Source: Maribacter flavus
Lineage (GTDB): Bacteria > Bacteroidota > Bacteroidia > Flavobacteriales > Flavobacteriaceae
DNA: 64,000 nt
Assembly: GCF_008386635.1 (NCBI RefSeq)
Contig: NZ_VUOE01000001.1
Coordinates: 1,550,001-1,614,000, forward strand
Direction of reading: 5' to 3'
Each line of letters begins with the position of its first letter. Position 1 is the first letter of the stretch. A model generated the notes under the pieces. It made no database searches, was not told the origin of the DNA, and worked only from the letters and a program-made list of their open reading frames with translations. The translations under genes and the position numbers were made by a program. Positions 17,761 through 27,942 of this stretch are shown one piece after another.

Positions 17761-20700
17761 TTAGTTATTAGGATATGTATTTGGCAAGGTAAGGGTGAAA
17801 GTCGTTCCAATCTTAGGTTTGGAATCCAGTTCAATGGTTCCATCCAACTTGTTTATAATTTCCTTTACAATGAATAGCCCTATTCCCGAGCCCATTTCAT
17901 CGCTTGAGTCCCTGTAAAACATATCATATATTTTTTCTTGGCTCTTTTTCTTTATACCTATCCCGTTATCCTTAATTTCAATTACCGCCTTTTCTTCGTT
18001 AGTATTCACGTCAATCCAAATAGACGGTGTGGTTTTTGTTTTGTCATTGTACTTTATGGCATTCGACAAGAAATTACTGATCAATACGGCTATACTTCTA
18101 CGGTCTGAAAAAAACTCACAATCAGTCTTTAAATTGGTAGATATGTGAATTTTTTTAGTGTTTTTAAGATACCATAAATCTTGCAAAGCTTTGTCAATAA
18201 TTTCCTTAAAATTCACTTTTTCACATTTCAATGACATATGTTTATTTCTGGAATAGGAAATTATATCTTCAATAAACGCGTCTAGACGCATTACGGAGTT
18301 CTCCATCATCTCCAATCTATTAATTGTTTCCGGTTCCCCCTTTTCTTTTTTCATTATGTCCAGTAGGCCCATTAAGGAAGCGAGAGGAGCACGAAGTTCA
18401 TGTGAGGCACTATAGACAAAACTATCCAACTCAGAGTTGGTCTTTTTCAGTTCTGCATTTTGGTTTTCAAGCCTTTTTTCGAATTCCTTGGCCTCAGTAA
18501 TGTCCACCGCGGTTCCTTGAGAAGCTATAACTTTGCCACTAGCGTCCGTTGTCACTTCCATTTGGACTTTTACATATTTTATGGATTTATCCCTATGTAT
18601 TATTCTGTAGGAGAAAGAACTATTGTCCCTTTGCGAAATTTTGGTGTCAATAATTGTATCATGCATGACAAGGTCATCTGGATGTATTAATGTTTTAGTA
18701 AAGGCAACATCTATTTTTCTTCCGGGTTCAACATCATATATTTCGTACATCCTCTCAGACCAATCGATAATATCCTTTTCAAAATTCCAGTTCCAATACC
18801 CAATCTTTCCAATGCGAATGGCAGCGTTCATTTTATTTTGGAGCTCAAGAATTTCCCGTTCCGTTTTCTTTTGATCTGTAAGATCAAAGGCCACGGAACC
18901 TATGCCTATTGGCTTGTTATTATTTTTGTCGTTAATGAGAAAGGCAGAAAGTGCTGCTGGAATATTCCTGTTTTCCTTAAAGCTTTTAAGGTAACCTTCC
19001 CCGCTCCAAGAACCATTTTTGAAAATTATAGGCATGTACTCCTCTTTGATTACCTGTCTTGAGTCCTCAGGAAAAAAATCCAAAATGGAATAATTGGAAA
19101 TTGCGTCTTCATTGGATAGGCCCACAAGTTCCCTTCCGGATTCATTAAGATAGATACCACCACCATCCATACCGGACAACCCTATAAAACCAGGGCTTTT
19201 TTCAATTACTGCTAATAGTTTTTGATTTTCCTCTTCACTAACCTTTCGTTGCGTAATGTCTCTAAAATAGACAGTAAGACCCTCTGGAGAAGGATATACA
19301 TGGCTTTCAATCCAAATATTGTTTCTGGGATGGAACTGCTCCAAATGAACATATTCCTGCTTTTTTAAAGCGCCCTCAATTTTGCCCCTCGTACTTGAAC
19401 TTATAGTGTTTTTAAAAACATCCCATATATTTTTGCCTATAAGCTCCTCTTTCTTTTTTTGAATTAACTCTTGTGCCTTAGCATTAACATAGGTTAGGTT
19501 CCAATGATTATCAATGGAAATGAACGCATCAGAAATTCGCTCGGTCAACTCTCGATATTTTTTTTCACTTGCAACAATTTTTTTCTGTGCCTTCCTTTCA
19601 TCAGTCCTGTCCAAATAGGTTGCTAGAATGTACTTTTTTTTATTTACTTCGTACGTTTCCGCTGAAGCTGTAAAAAAAATTTTCTCCTTTCCCTTTGGCC
19701 GGGCTATGAGTTCCATTGATAATATTTTTCCACTGCTATTTAGTGAATCTAGGGCTTCCTTTCGCTTTGATTCCTCATCGATTATGATTCCTAGTTCTTT
19801 GAATTTTTTACCAATTACTTCTTTCAACTGAAAACCTAGCAATTCCAAAAAATATTGATTGGCATCGGCAAATTTTAATTCATTATCAAAGATGGCCATG
19901 CCTATGGTCTGACTATTAAATGCTTTTTGAAATTTTTTGAGGTTTTCATTTGCGGCATACTCTAATTTTTTTCTGGCCGTAACGTCTCTAACGATGCCCA
20001 ATATGGTGCCATCATTCAATTTTTTTGCACTTACTTCTCCATAGAAACTGGATCCGTCCTTTCTAAGAAGCTTTCTTTCGGTAAGAACGGAATGTCCTTT
20101 ATTTATTTCTTTGAATCTCAAGGGAGCCTTTTTTAAGTCGGATTTTGTTGCTAATTCAACAAGGTTTTTAGTAAGTAGCTCCTCTTTTGGATAACCAAAT
20201 AATTCCACGCCCTTAATGTTGGCTTCCAAAAGATTTCCATGGAAATCAGCCAAAAATATACCATCTGAAGCTTGCGCTATAAAAGCCCTAAGTTTCTGTT
20301 CATTTTCTTGAAGCAAGTGGGTTTTTTCATTAACCATTTTTCGTAAAGTTCTAGGCTGCTCCAGTAGAAATGTGGTAAAAACGCCGGCAATAATAGAAAG
20401 AATAAGGCCAAGTCCCCCTAAAACATAAAAACCATATAGTGCCAGTTTTTTTTCAGAAATCACATATAGCTTCCATTCACCATTGTAATCACTTATGAAG
20501 TGTTTCATTGCGTTATTTGAAAACACTTCTTTTGTGGCATAAAATATTTGTTCGGAACCGTCCGTATTAGTTTTATAAAGTTGATATGAAAACGGATTAT
20601 TTTCTAAAGATTTCAAGGAAATTTCCGACAACAAAGACTCAAGTTTAATTACGGCTGCGGCAAAACCGGCAAATTGGTTTTCGACATAAATAGGTGTACG

Positions 20701-21198
20701 GCAAACAAAACCTGAACCTCCCTGCTTTAAATTAATGGGCCCGGTAACATAGTACCCTCCTTTTTCCATTGTTTTTAAAGCGCCTTCTTTACCTATGGAG
20801 TCCTTTAAAATATTAAATCCCAAAACTTCGTTTCCTTCAAAAGGATAAACATTGGTAATAAGACCGGTACTGTCAACCAGCTCAAGCGCATCTATGTTAC
20901 TATTTGTACCAAGAATTAATTTTGCAACTTTTGGAAAATCTTCCGGAACGCCATAGTTTTCAGTTAAAAATGCCAAATTTTGAGTGCTTGAAAAACCTTG
21001 TTCCAATATCCTTTTTATTTCATTTTCAACTTGGGAAGCCTGTCTTCTCAATTCATTCTCTTCGGAGCTTTTTAGAATAAGATACCTTTGATAGCTCAAA
21101 TAAGTGGTGAGTCCAAAAACAAAAACAAATACCAAAAGCCCAGAAAACTGGGACATCCCTAGTTTAATATTTTTTAAGGGTTTTAATATCAACTTCAT
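17761..21198 (-). CDS. Multi-PAS sensor histidine kinase with CHASE domain
   Basis: A membrane histidine kinase of about 1145 residues. Order: first membrane helix (about 20-38), a periplasmic CHASE-like sensor with VDSTGLITNVYPFEGNEVLG, second membrane helix (about 260-285), five PAS domains (starting near 305, 425, 550, 670 and 790), then HisKA with SASHELRAPLASL (His near 930) and HATPase with NFLSNAIKYND, DNGIGI and GSGIGLFIVKEI. It lacks a receiver; the receiver is the next gene. The ATG at 21198 or 21204 can start it; both give nearly the same protein. The ligand is unknown. The five cytoplasmic PAS domains suggest redox or small-molecule input. Confidence 0.93.
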   Translation of the reverse strand: MKLILKPLKNIKLGMSQFSGLLVFVFVFGLTTYLSYQRYLILKSSEENELRRQASQVENEIKRILEQGFSSTQNLAFLTENYGVPEDFPKVAKLILGTNSNIDALELVDSTGLITNVYPFEGNEVLGFNILKDSIGKEGALKTMEKGGYYVTGPINLKQGGSGFVCRTPIYVENQFAGFAAAVIKLESLLSEISLKSLENNPFSYQLYKTNTDGSEQIFYATKEVFSNNAMKHFISDYNGEWKLYVISEKKLALYGFYVLGGLGLILSIIAGVFTTFLLEQPRTLRKMVNEKTHLLQENEQKLRAFIAQASDGIFLADFHGNLLEANIKGVELFGYPKEELLTKNLVELATKSDLKKAPLRFKEINKGHSVLTERKLLRKDGSSFYGEVSAKKLNDGTILGIVRDVTARKKLEYAANENLKKFQKAFNSQTIGMAIFDNELKFADANQYFLELLGFQLKEVIGKKFKELGIIIDEESKRKEALDSLNSSGKILSMELIARPKGKEKIFFTASAETYEVNKKKYILATYLDRTDERKAQKKIVASEKKYRELTERISDAFISIDNHWNLTYVNAKAQELIQKKKEELIGKNIWDVFKNTISSSTRGKIEGALKKQEYVHLEQFHPRNNIWIESHVYPSPEGLTVYFRDITQRKVSEEENQKLLAVIEKSPGFIGLSGMDGGGIYLNESGRELVGLSNEDAISNYSILDFFPEDSRQVIKEEYMPIIFKNGSWSGEGYLKSFKENRNIPAALSAFLINDKNNNKPIGIGSVAFDLTDQKKTEREILELQNKMNAAIRIGKIGYWNWNFEKDIIDWSERMYEIYDVEPGRKIDVAFTKTLIHPDDLVMHDTIIDTKISQRDNSSFSYRIIHRDKSIKYVKVQMEVTTDASGKVIASQGTAVDITEAKEFEKRLENQNAELKKTNSELDSFVYSASHELRAPLASLMGLLDIMKKEKGEPETINRLEMMENSVMRLDAFIEDIISYSRNKHMSLKCEKVNFKEIIDKALQDLWYLKNTKKIHISTNLKTDCEFFSDRRSIAVLISNFLSNAIKYNDKTKTTPSIWIDVNTNEEKAVIEIKDNGIGIKKKSQEKIYDMFYRDSSDEMGSGIGLFIVKEIINKLDGTIELDSKPKIGTTFTLTLPNTYPNN

Positions 21199-21204
21199 TT
21201 GCAC

Positions 21205-21550
21205 CTATTACTTACGTATCATCAACTAACTATAACTTTACACAGATTCACTTTGCGACGGTAAGGCGGCCAAGGGTAAGATTTAGGGATGGTCTTTACG
21301 AACTTTCATCATTTTTGGGGAGGGGCAATGGGACAAAAATAGAAAAGCATTTTCCAATTCTTGTATTTTCAATCAAAAAACGTAAGTAAAATGTTACAAA
21401 AAGTTTTTTTCCTTGCGCGAAAAGGATACATTACCTTGTTTTGGAAAAATATCTTCATATAACAAAATTTGAGTTTTTTTAATTGTGGTATTGGATTTTC
21501 ATTTTGTTACAACTGCCGTTTAATTCTTATTTTTAACAAAAAAGTATTCC
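21205..21550. other. Divergent intergenic region between kinase and antiporter genes
   Basis: About 345 bases between two divergent genes. Nothing gene-like is visible. It must hold promoters for both. On the forward strand a TTG near 21507 and a TATTTTTA near 21529 come close to the Bacteroidota -33/-7 elements before the antiporter start at 21551, but the -7 match is imperfect. The part near 21390-21440 is rich in A and T runs. Confidence 0.35.
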
Positions 21551-23431
21551 ATGCTAGAACTTGCAGGTATTATCATCTTAGGCATTATAGCGCAGTGGGT
21601 AGCATGGCGCTTCAAATTACCGGCTATTCTTCCCCTAATTTTGATCGGTTTGATAGTGGGCCCGTTATCAACTTTATATACGGAAGATGGGTCCAAGCTT
21701 ATAGAACCTATTTGGAATGGGCAGAAGGGGTTGTTCCCAGGGGAGGGGCTTTATTACTTTGTGTCCTTGGCAATAAGTATCATCTTATTTGAAGGAGGGT
21801 TAACGCTAAGGCGGTCAGAAATACGAAATACGGCTCCAGTTATTACAAAGCTAATCACCTTGGGAAGTTTGGTAACCTTTTTCGTGGGTGCTTTGGCGGC
21901 CCATTTTATCTTTGACCTTAGCTGGCAGATTTCTTTTCTCTTTGCGGCTTTGATCATTGTTACTGGCCCTACGGTAATCACCCCTATTTTAAGAAATATA
22001 CCGCTAAAAAAGGATGTTAGCGCAGTGTTGAAATGGGAAGGGATATTGATCGACCCCATTGGTGCGCTTGCGGCCGTTTTGGTGTTTGAGTTTATTAGTG
22101 TAGGCGAGGGTCAGGCCTATACATTGACCGCACTCGTGGAATTCGGTAAGATTTTGCTCTTTGGCTTTACCTTTGGGTTTACCTTTGCCCATGGTTTGGC
22201 ATTTGCCATAAAAAAGAATTTCATACCACATTACCTATTGAACGTGGTGTCGCTTTCCGTAGTTCTGCTGGTCTTTGTGGAGTCCGATCTGTTCGCACAT
22301 GAATCCGGTCTATTGGCAGTAGTGGTCATGGGGATGGTCATGGGAAACATGAATCTGCCCAACATAAAAGAACTATTATATTTTAAGGAATCGCTCAGTG
22401 TACTTCTAATTTCCATCCTTTTTATTCTTTTGGCTGCCAATATTAATATTTCAGATATGGAATTGATTTATAACTGGAATACCGTGATTTTGTTTGCGAC
22501 CATAGTCTTTATAATCAGGCCCTTAGGGGTGTTCCTAAGTGCCATGGGTTCCAACCTTAAGTTCAACGAAAAACTCTTTGTTAGTTGGGTAGGTCCTAGG
22601 GGTATCGTGGCTGCAGGTATCGCGTCTTTATTTGGATCAAAGCTTCTCGCCAAAGGGGAACCTGGCTCAGAATATATTACGCCATTGGTGTTCATGATCG
22701 TTTTGGGAACGGTCTTATTGAATGCGACTACCGCCAGATTATTTGCCAAGTTGGTAGGTGTATTCCTTTACAAATCAGAAGGCATTTTGGTCATTGGCGC
22801 CTCACGGGTTTCCAGGCTTATAGCGGAGTATCTACAGAAGAACAACAGGCATGTGGTTTTGGTGGACAATAACGATACGAACGTTGCCAAGGCGCGTAAG
22901 GCGGGATTAGAGGCCTTTAGTGCCAATATTTATTCGGATTCCTTGGGAGATTATATTGAGCTTAACGATGTGGGCTATCTTATGGCCTTAACAGGAAACT
23001 CTGATATAAACAAGTATGCCATTGATAAGTTTAAAGGTGAGTTTGGTGAAAATGGCTCCTTCCGCTTGGTCGATTCGGAAGAAATGAACGACCCTGAAAA
23101 CAACCCCAAGGAAGGTCTTTTTTCCCATACGGACGATTTCATCAAACTGACCGAAACCGCCAGAAAAAACCCTGTTATTCGCGAAATAGAATTGAAGGAC
23201 ACGGAACATTATGAAGGACTTATTGAAATTACCAAGGCCGATCCTGACATAATTCCTTTATTCCTAAAAACTCCGGATGACGATATCAAAATAATCTCCT
23301 CGTTCAGTAAAGATTTTACGGATATCGAGGAAGGCTCAAAACTGGTATATCTTGGAAAAGCCCTTCCTGTTGAAGAGGAGCTTCAAAAAGAGGAAGAAAT
23401 GAATTCACCTAACAAACAAATAAAAACTTAA
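21551..23431 (+). CDS. CPA1 family Na+/H+ antiporter with TrkA-N domain
   Basis: A 626-residue cation:proton antiporter. About twelve membrane helices fill residues 1-400, with the transport-core signatures ILFEGGLTL near residue 80, [11 protein letters not shown] near 138 and [11 protein letters not shown] near 162. A cytoplasmic Rossmann TrkA-N-like domain follows ([18 protein letters not shown] near 415, then [14 protein letters not shown]), which would bind NAD(H) or another nucleotide and gate transport. A last acidic tail of about 60 residues may be a TrkA-C-like domain. In a marine organism this would export Na+. The gene is convergent with lepA and overlaps its end by four bases. Confidence 0.92.
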   Translation: MLELAGIIILGIIAQWVAWRFKLPAILPLILIGLIVGPLSTLYTEDGSKLIEPIWNGQKGLFPGEGLYYFVSLAISIILFEGGLTLRRSEIRNTAPVITKLITLGSLVTFFVGALAAHFIFDLSWQISFLFAALIIVTGPTVITPILRNIPLKKDVSAVLKWEGILIDPIGALAAVLVFEFISVGEGQAYTLTALVEFGKILLFGFTFGFTFAHGLAFAIKKNFIPHYLLNVVSLSVVLLVFVESDLFAHESGLLAVVVMGMVMGNMNLPNIKELLYFKESLSVLLISILFILLAANINISDMELIYNWNTVILFATIVFIIRPLGVFLSAMGSNLKFNEKLFVSWVGPRGIVAAGIASLFGSKLLAKGEPGSEYITPLVFMIVLGTVLLNATTARLFAKLVGVFLYKSEGILVIGASRVSRLIAEYLQKNNRHVVLVDNNDTNVAKARKAGLEAFSANIYSDSLGDYIELNDVGYLMALTGNSDINKYAIDKFKGEFGENGSFRLVDSEEMNDPENNPKEGLFSHTDDFIKLTETARKNPVIREIELKDTEHYEGLIEITKADPDIIPLFLKTPDDDIKIISSFSKDFTDIEEGSKLVYLGKALPVEEELQKEEEMNSPNKQIKT

Positions 23432-25224
23432 TCGTTCAGTTTCAGTACGGCCATAAATGCTTGCTGCGGTATTTCTACGTTTCCAACTTGGCGCATCCGT
23501 TTTTTGCCCTTTTTCTGTTTTTCCAACAGCTTTCGTTTTCTGGAAATATCCCCACCATAACATTTTGCAGTTACGTCCTTACGAAGGGCCTTGATCGTTT
23601 CCCTGGAAATAATCTTGGAACCTATGGCCGCTTGAATAGGAATGTCAAATTGTTGTCTAGGAATAAGTTCCTTCAACTTTTCGCACATTTTTTTACCAAT
23701 GTTTGCGGCATTGTCAAAATGAATCAAAGCGGACAAGGCATCTACCGGTTGGGCGTTTAATAAGATATCTACGCGGACCAGTTTTGATGCACGCATTCCA
23801 ATGGGGGCATAATCAAAGGAGGCATATCCCTTGGAAACCGTTTTTAGACGATCATAGAAGTCGAAAACAATTTCCGCCAAGGGCATATCGAAGTTCAGTT
23901 CCACCCGTTCCGTCGTCAAATAGGTCTGGTTGGTAATCTGGCCTCGTTTTTCAATGCAGAGGGACATTACGTTGCCTACGAAATCCGCCTTTGTAATGAT
24001 GGTTGCCTTAATATAAGGTTCCTCCACACGGTCTATGGTAGAGGGATCGGGAAGGTCACTGGGATTGTTAACGATGATGGCGGTTTCCGGGTCCTTACGG
24101 GTATAGGCATGGTAACTAACGTTTGGCACGGTGGTAATGACGGTCATGTCAAATTCCCGTTCAAGTCGCTCCTGAATGATCTCCATATGAAGCATCCCCA
24201 AGAAACCACATCTAAAACCAAAACCCAGGGCCGCACTACTTTCCGGCGTAAAAACTAGGGATGCATCGTTCAGCTGCAGCTTTTCCATGGAGGAACGCAG
24301 TTCTTCAAAATCCTCCGTATCTACCGGATAAATTCCGGCAAAAACCATAGGCTTTACATCCTCAAAACCGGCAATTGCATTTTTAGTGGGTGTAGCGGCA
24401 TCGGTAATCGTATCGCCTACCTTTACCTCTCTGGCATCTTTTATACCTGTAATCAAATATCCCACGTCACCGGCGCTTATCATGGGTTTTGGATGCTGGG
24501 TCAGTTTTAAGGTGCCAATTTCATCGGCATCATAACTTTTACCGGTTGCCACGAATTTTATCTTCTGATTTTTTCGGATAGTCCCGTTGATAATCCTAAA
24601 ATAGGTTTCCACCCCCCTAAACGGATTGTAGACAGAATCAAAAACCAAGGCCTGAAGGGGCTCGTCCGGATTTCCTTTTGGCGCCGGAATACGTTCTATG
24701 ATGGCCTTTAGAATTTCCTCGATACCAATTCCCGTTTTGGCACTGGCAGGGATTACGTCCTCCGCATCGCAGCCCAAGAGGTCCACAATATCGTCCGTAA
24801 CCTCTTCTGGATTTGCGCTGGGAAGGTCCACCTTGTTTAAAACCGGTATGATTTCCAAATCGTTTTCCAGGGCCAGATACAGGTTCGATATGGTCTGGGC
24901 CTGAATGCTCTGTGCGGCATCTACCACCAAAAGCGCGCCTTCACAGGCCGCAATGGATCTTGAAACTTCATAGGAGAAATCTACATGCCCAGGGGTGTCT
25001 ATGAGGTTCAAAACATATTTTTCACCATTGTATACATAGTCCATTTGAATGGCATGGCTTTTTATGGTAATTCCACGCTCACGCTCCAAATCCATGTTGT
25101 CCAACAGCTGTTCCTTTTTTTCCCTTTCGGTGACGGAACCCGTGAAATCCAAAAGACGGTCCGCCAAGGTACTTTTACCGTGGTCAATATGGGCAATGAT
25201 GCAGAAATTTCGAATGTTTTTCAT
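23428..25224 (-). CDS. lepA: Elongation factor 4 (LepA)
   Basis: A 598-residue translational GTPase, the normal length for LepA, which acts on stalled or mis-translocated ribosomes. G-domain motifs: AHIDHGKST near residue 10, RERGITI near 49, DTPGH near 77, NKVD near 130. The C-terminal domain carries the LepA-specific basic region ([20 protein letters not shown]). ATG at 25224. Single gene, convergent with the antiporter gene. Confidence 0.98.
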   Translation of the reverse strand: MKNIRNFCIIAHIDHGKSTLADRLLDFTGSVTEREKKEQLLDNMDLERERGITIKSHAIQMDYVYNGEKYVLNLIDTPGHVDFSYEVSRSIAACEGALLVVDAAQSIQAQTISNLYLALENDLEIIPVLNKVDLPSANPEEVTDDIVDLLGCDAEDVIPASAKTGIGIEEILKAIIERIPAPKGNPDEPLQALVFDSVYNPFRGVETYFRIINGTIRKNQKIKFVATGKSYDADEIGTLKLTQHPKPMISAGDVGYLITGIKDAREVKVGDTITDAATPTKNAIAGFEDVKPMVFAGIYPVDTEDFEELRSSMEKLQLNDASLVFTPESSAALGFGFRCGFLGMLHMEIIQERLEREFDMTVITTVPNVSYHAYTRKDPETAIIVNNPSDLPDPSTIDRVEEPYIKATIITKADFVGNVMSLCIEKRGQITNQTYLTTERVELNFDMPLAEIVFDFYDRLKTVSKGYASFDYAPIGMRASKLVRVDILLNAQPVDALSALIHFDNAANIGKKMCEKLKELIPRQQFDIPIQAAIGSKIISRETIKALRKDVTAKCYGGDISRKRKLLEKQKKGKKRMRQVGNVEIPQQAFMAVLKLND

Positions 25225-25403
25225 AGCGTCAATTGAAAAAATAGCTCCTTTTAAACTTTGGAATCTACCCGTTTAAAAAGCAATTGCAAATATAGTCTAA
25301 ATAGCATCTAGATTTTAGGAAGCTTCGACTAAATAAATAGGCAATATTGTGCTAAAAACAAAGCGGAAAGAGCCAATCGTAAAAATATACAGTATTATTT
25401 TGT

Positions 25404-25411
25404 TAGATTTG
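25404..25411 (+). promoter_or_regulatory. Candidate -7 element of the first barrel receptor gene
   Basis: TAGATTTG is a perfect match to the Bacteroidota -7 consensus TAnnTTTG. It lies 20 bases before the TTG start at 25432, which would give a leader of about 14 bases. I see no convincing -33 TTG at the expected distance. Confidence 0.35.
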
Positions 25412-25431
25412 ATGTTCAACCCAAACTAATA

Positions 25432-27840
25432 TTGAGACCGCTACTGCTATTTTTCCTGGCGCTACTAGGAGGTTCCCAAGCGGCGCAAAGCCAGACCCAC
25501 CAACTCACCGGAACGGTAAAGGACGAGCTGGGCGAAACCATCCCTTTTGCTTCAGTTTTTTTGTTACAGGCTTCTGACTCTACGATGGTCAAAGGAACAT
25601 CGGCAGATGAGGCGGGCATTTTCTTGATTTCTGATATCACCCCAGGACTTTACATCGTACAATGTTCCTACATTGGGAAAAGTTCGGAAGGGCTTCCCCT
25701 GGACATCCGGTCCGATATTAAAATAGGAGCTTTGATTATTCCACAACAAGCGGAGCAATTGGATGAGGTTGTCGTTGTATCGGCACGGCCCCGGGTAGAG
25801 CGAAAAGTGGACCGGTTGGTTTTTAACGTGGAAAATACCGTATTGTCCCAAAGCAATTCCTGGGACATCCTAAAACAGACCCCCGGCGTAATACTCATGC
25901 AGGACGAGCTACAGATACGAAACCAGCCCGCCGTGGTTTATATCAACGACAGGAAAGTCCAATTATCACCATCTGAAGTAAGAAGCCTGCTCGAAAATTA
26001 TCAAGGGCAGCACATTAAATCCGTAGAGGTCATCAACAATCCCCCGGCCCGGTACGATGCGGAGGGAGGTGCGGTTTTGAACATTATTACCAATAAAAAT
26101 ATTTCTTTGGGCTATAAAGGCAATTTTAGTTCAAATTACACCCAAGGAATCTTTCCCAAATACAATTTTGGCACCTCTCATTTTTACAAGACCAACAAGC
26201 TAAATATAAATGCTTCCTACGCCTATGCCCCACGGAAGGATTTTAAGGATGTGCAAAACAGGACCAATTTTATCAACGATACGGGTGTATTTTCCCGCTG
26301 GGATACGGATTTTGACAAGACCAATAGATTTGAAACCCACATAGGAGGGCTAACGTTGGATTATACGATCGACGACCGCAACGAAATCAACCTAACCTCC
26401 AATATGCAACTTTCCCCCAAAAGGGAATACGACAATTTTCAGAGCACCGTTATTACCAATGGAATTGGTATTTTGGATTCGACCTTTACCACGGCCAGTT
26501 TTTTGGACGAGACCAAGAACAATATTTCCGGGGATGTAACCTACAAGCATACTTTTAAGGAAAACGGAAGTTTACAGGTGAACGCACATTACACTACTTT
26601 TGATTTAAGCCGAACACAACGTGCTAGTTCCGATTATTTTCTGCCCACTGGCGATTTTATAAGAAACTATAGCTTCTTTACCGATGCCGATCAGGATATC
26701 GAAATCATAACGGCCCAATTGGATTACAGTACTCTTTTGGGTACGGTGAGTTTTGAAACCGGGGCGAAGCTTTCCATGATCAATTCTGAAAGTCGCTTAC
26801 AGTTCTTCACGGAAAATAACGGCCGGGTTTTTGTTCCAAACCTTTCTGACAATTTTCTGTACGATGAGAATGTATATGCCGCATACGTAAGCGCTTCCAA
26901 GGATTGGGAAAAGTGGAGCCTCAAGGCAGGACTTAGGGCGGAACATACCCAAAGTTCCGGAAACTCCCTGGCACTTTCCACGGTAAACGAATTAGAGTAT
27001 TTTGAACTTTTTCCGTCGGTCTATATGCTTCATACCATTAACGAAAACCATAGCGTGGCCCTTGATTATTCCCGAAAACTGCAAAGGCCCAGGTATGAGG
27101 ATTTGAACCCCTTTCGAACCTTCATCAATGAAAATATTTTTTACGAAGGAAACCCCACTCTTGTTCCCAACTTCAGCAAAAACTTTAACCTGAACTATAC
27201 CTTGAACCAGGAGTTTTTCTTTGATCTTTATTACCGGGACAATGGCAATTATATCTCCACACTTTCCTTTCAAGACAATGAAAACCAAGTACTTAGGGAT
27301 ATCACACAGAACGTATTGGAAAGCACTTCCTACGGGTTGGATTTTAATTACGGCAAATCCATTACCAACAACTGGTACGTGTACAGCTATCTATCAATCT
27401 TTCATGAGGATGAAACCTTCTTGGCCTTGGAGAGCGATGCTTTCTCTGCCACCAATGAAATAAACGGTTATTATATAGATGTAACCAATTATTTGACCCT
27501 TTCCAAGGACGGTACTTTTAAGGGTGAATTGGGACTGGCCTATTTATCTGGATTTTTAGCAGGTTCCTATACCATGTCCGAAACAATAAACCTTACCATG
27601 GGCCTCCAAAAATCCCTATGGAACAGAAGGGCGGAACTTAGTCTCAACTTCAACGATATCCTGGGCAAGGCAAACCCATGGTTTTCCTCAAAATATTTAA
27701 ATCAGGACAATTCATACATCGCGGTAGAGGAAACCCAAAACGTACGTCTATCTTTCATCTATAATTTTGGAAACTTCCGTCTAGAGGATAATCAGCGCCA
27801 AATAGAAAAAGCGGAAAGGGACCGAATTGGCTCCGAATAA
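25432..27840 (+). CDS. Outer-membrane beta-barrel receptor, TonB-receptor-like
   Basis: An 802-residue outer-membrane protein. Signal peptide to about residue 20, a carboxypeptidase-regulatory-like beta-sandwich (LTGTVKDELGETIPFASVFL) at about 24-105, a plug-like domain containing LKQTPGVILMQDELQIRNQP and NNPPARYDAEGGAVLNII, then a large barrel. This is the OMP beta-barrel family close to TonB-dependent receptors. The start is TTG: there is no in-frame ATG until about codon 50, and the TTG leads straight into the signal peptide. The next gene is a tandem paralogue. The cargo is unknown. Confidence 0.85.
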   Translation: MRPLLLFFLALLGGSQAAQSQTHQLTGTVKDELGETIPFASVFLLQASDSTMVKGTSADEAGIFLISDITPGLYIVQCSYIGKSSEGLPLDIRSDIKIGALIIPQQAEQLDEVVVVSARPRVERKVDRLVFNVENTVLSQSNSWDILKQTPGVILMQDELQIRNQPAVVYINDRKVQLSPSEVRSLLENYQGQHIKSVEVINNPPARYDAEGGAVLNIITNKNISLGYKGNFSSNYTQGIFPKYNFGTSHFYKTNKLNINASYAYAPRKDFKDVQNRTNFINDTGVFSRWDTDFDKTNRFETHIGGLTLDYTIDDRNEINLTSNMQLSPKREYDNFQSTVITNGIGILDSTFTTASFLDETKNNISGDVTYKHTFKENGSLQVNAHYTTFDLSRTQRASSDYFLPTGDFIRNYSFFTDADQDIEIITAQLDYSTLLGTVSFETGAKLSMINSESRLQFFTENNGRVFVPNLSDNFLYDENVYAAYVSASKDWEKWSLKAGLRAEHTQSSGNSLALSTVNELEYFELFPSVYMLHTINENHSVALDYSRKLQRPRYEDLNPFRTFINENIFYEGNPTLVPNFSKNFNLNYTLNQEFFFDLYYRDNGNYISTLSFQDNENQVLRDITQNVLESTSYGLDFNYGKSITNNWYVYSYLSIFHEDETFLALESDAFSATNEINGYYIDVTNYLTLSKDGTFKGELGLAYLSGFLAGSYTMSETINLTMGLQKSLWNRRAELSLNFNDILGKANPWFSSKYLNQDNSYIAVEETQNVRLSFIYNFGNFRLEDNQRQIEKAERDRIGSE

Positions 27841-27942
27841 GTGCCAAAATTGACTGTTCATACAATATTCTTACATAGAAACATTTGCTGTAAGATATTT
27901 CCGAATAACTTTTTTATATTCGCTTGCGACTACCATTAGCCA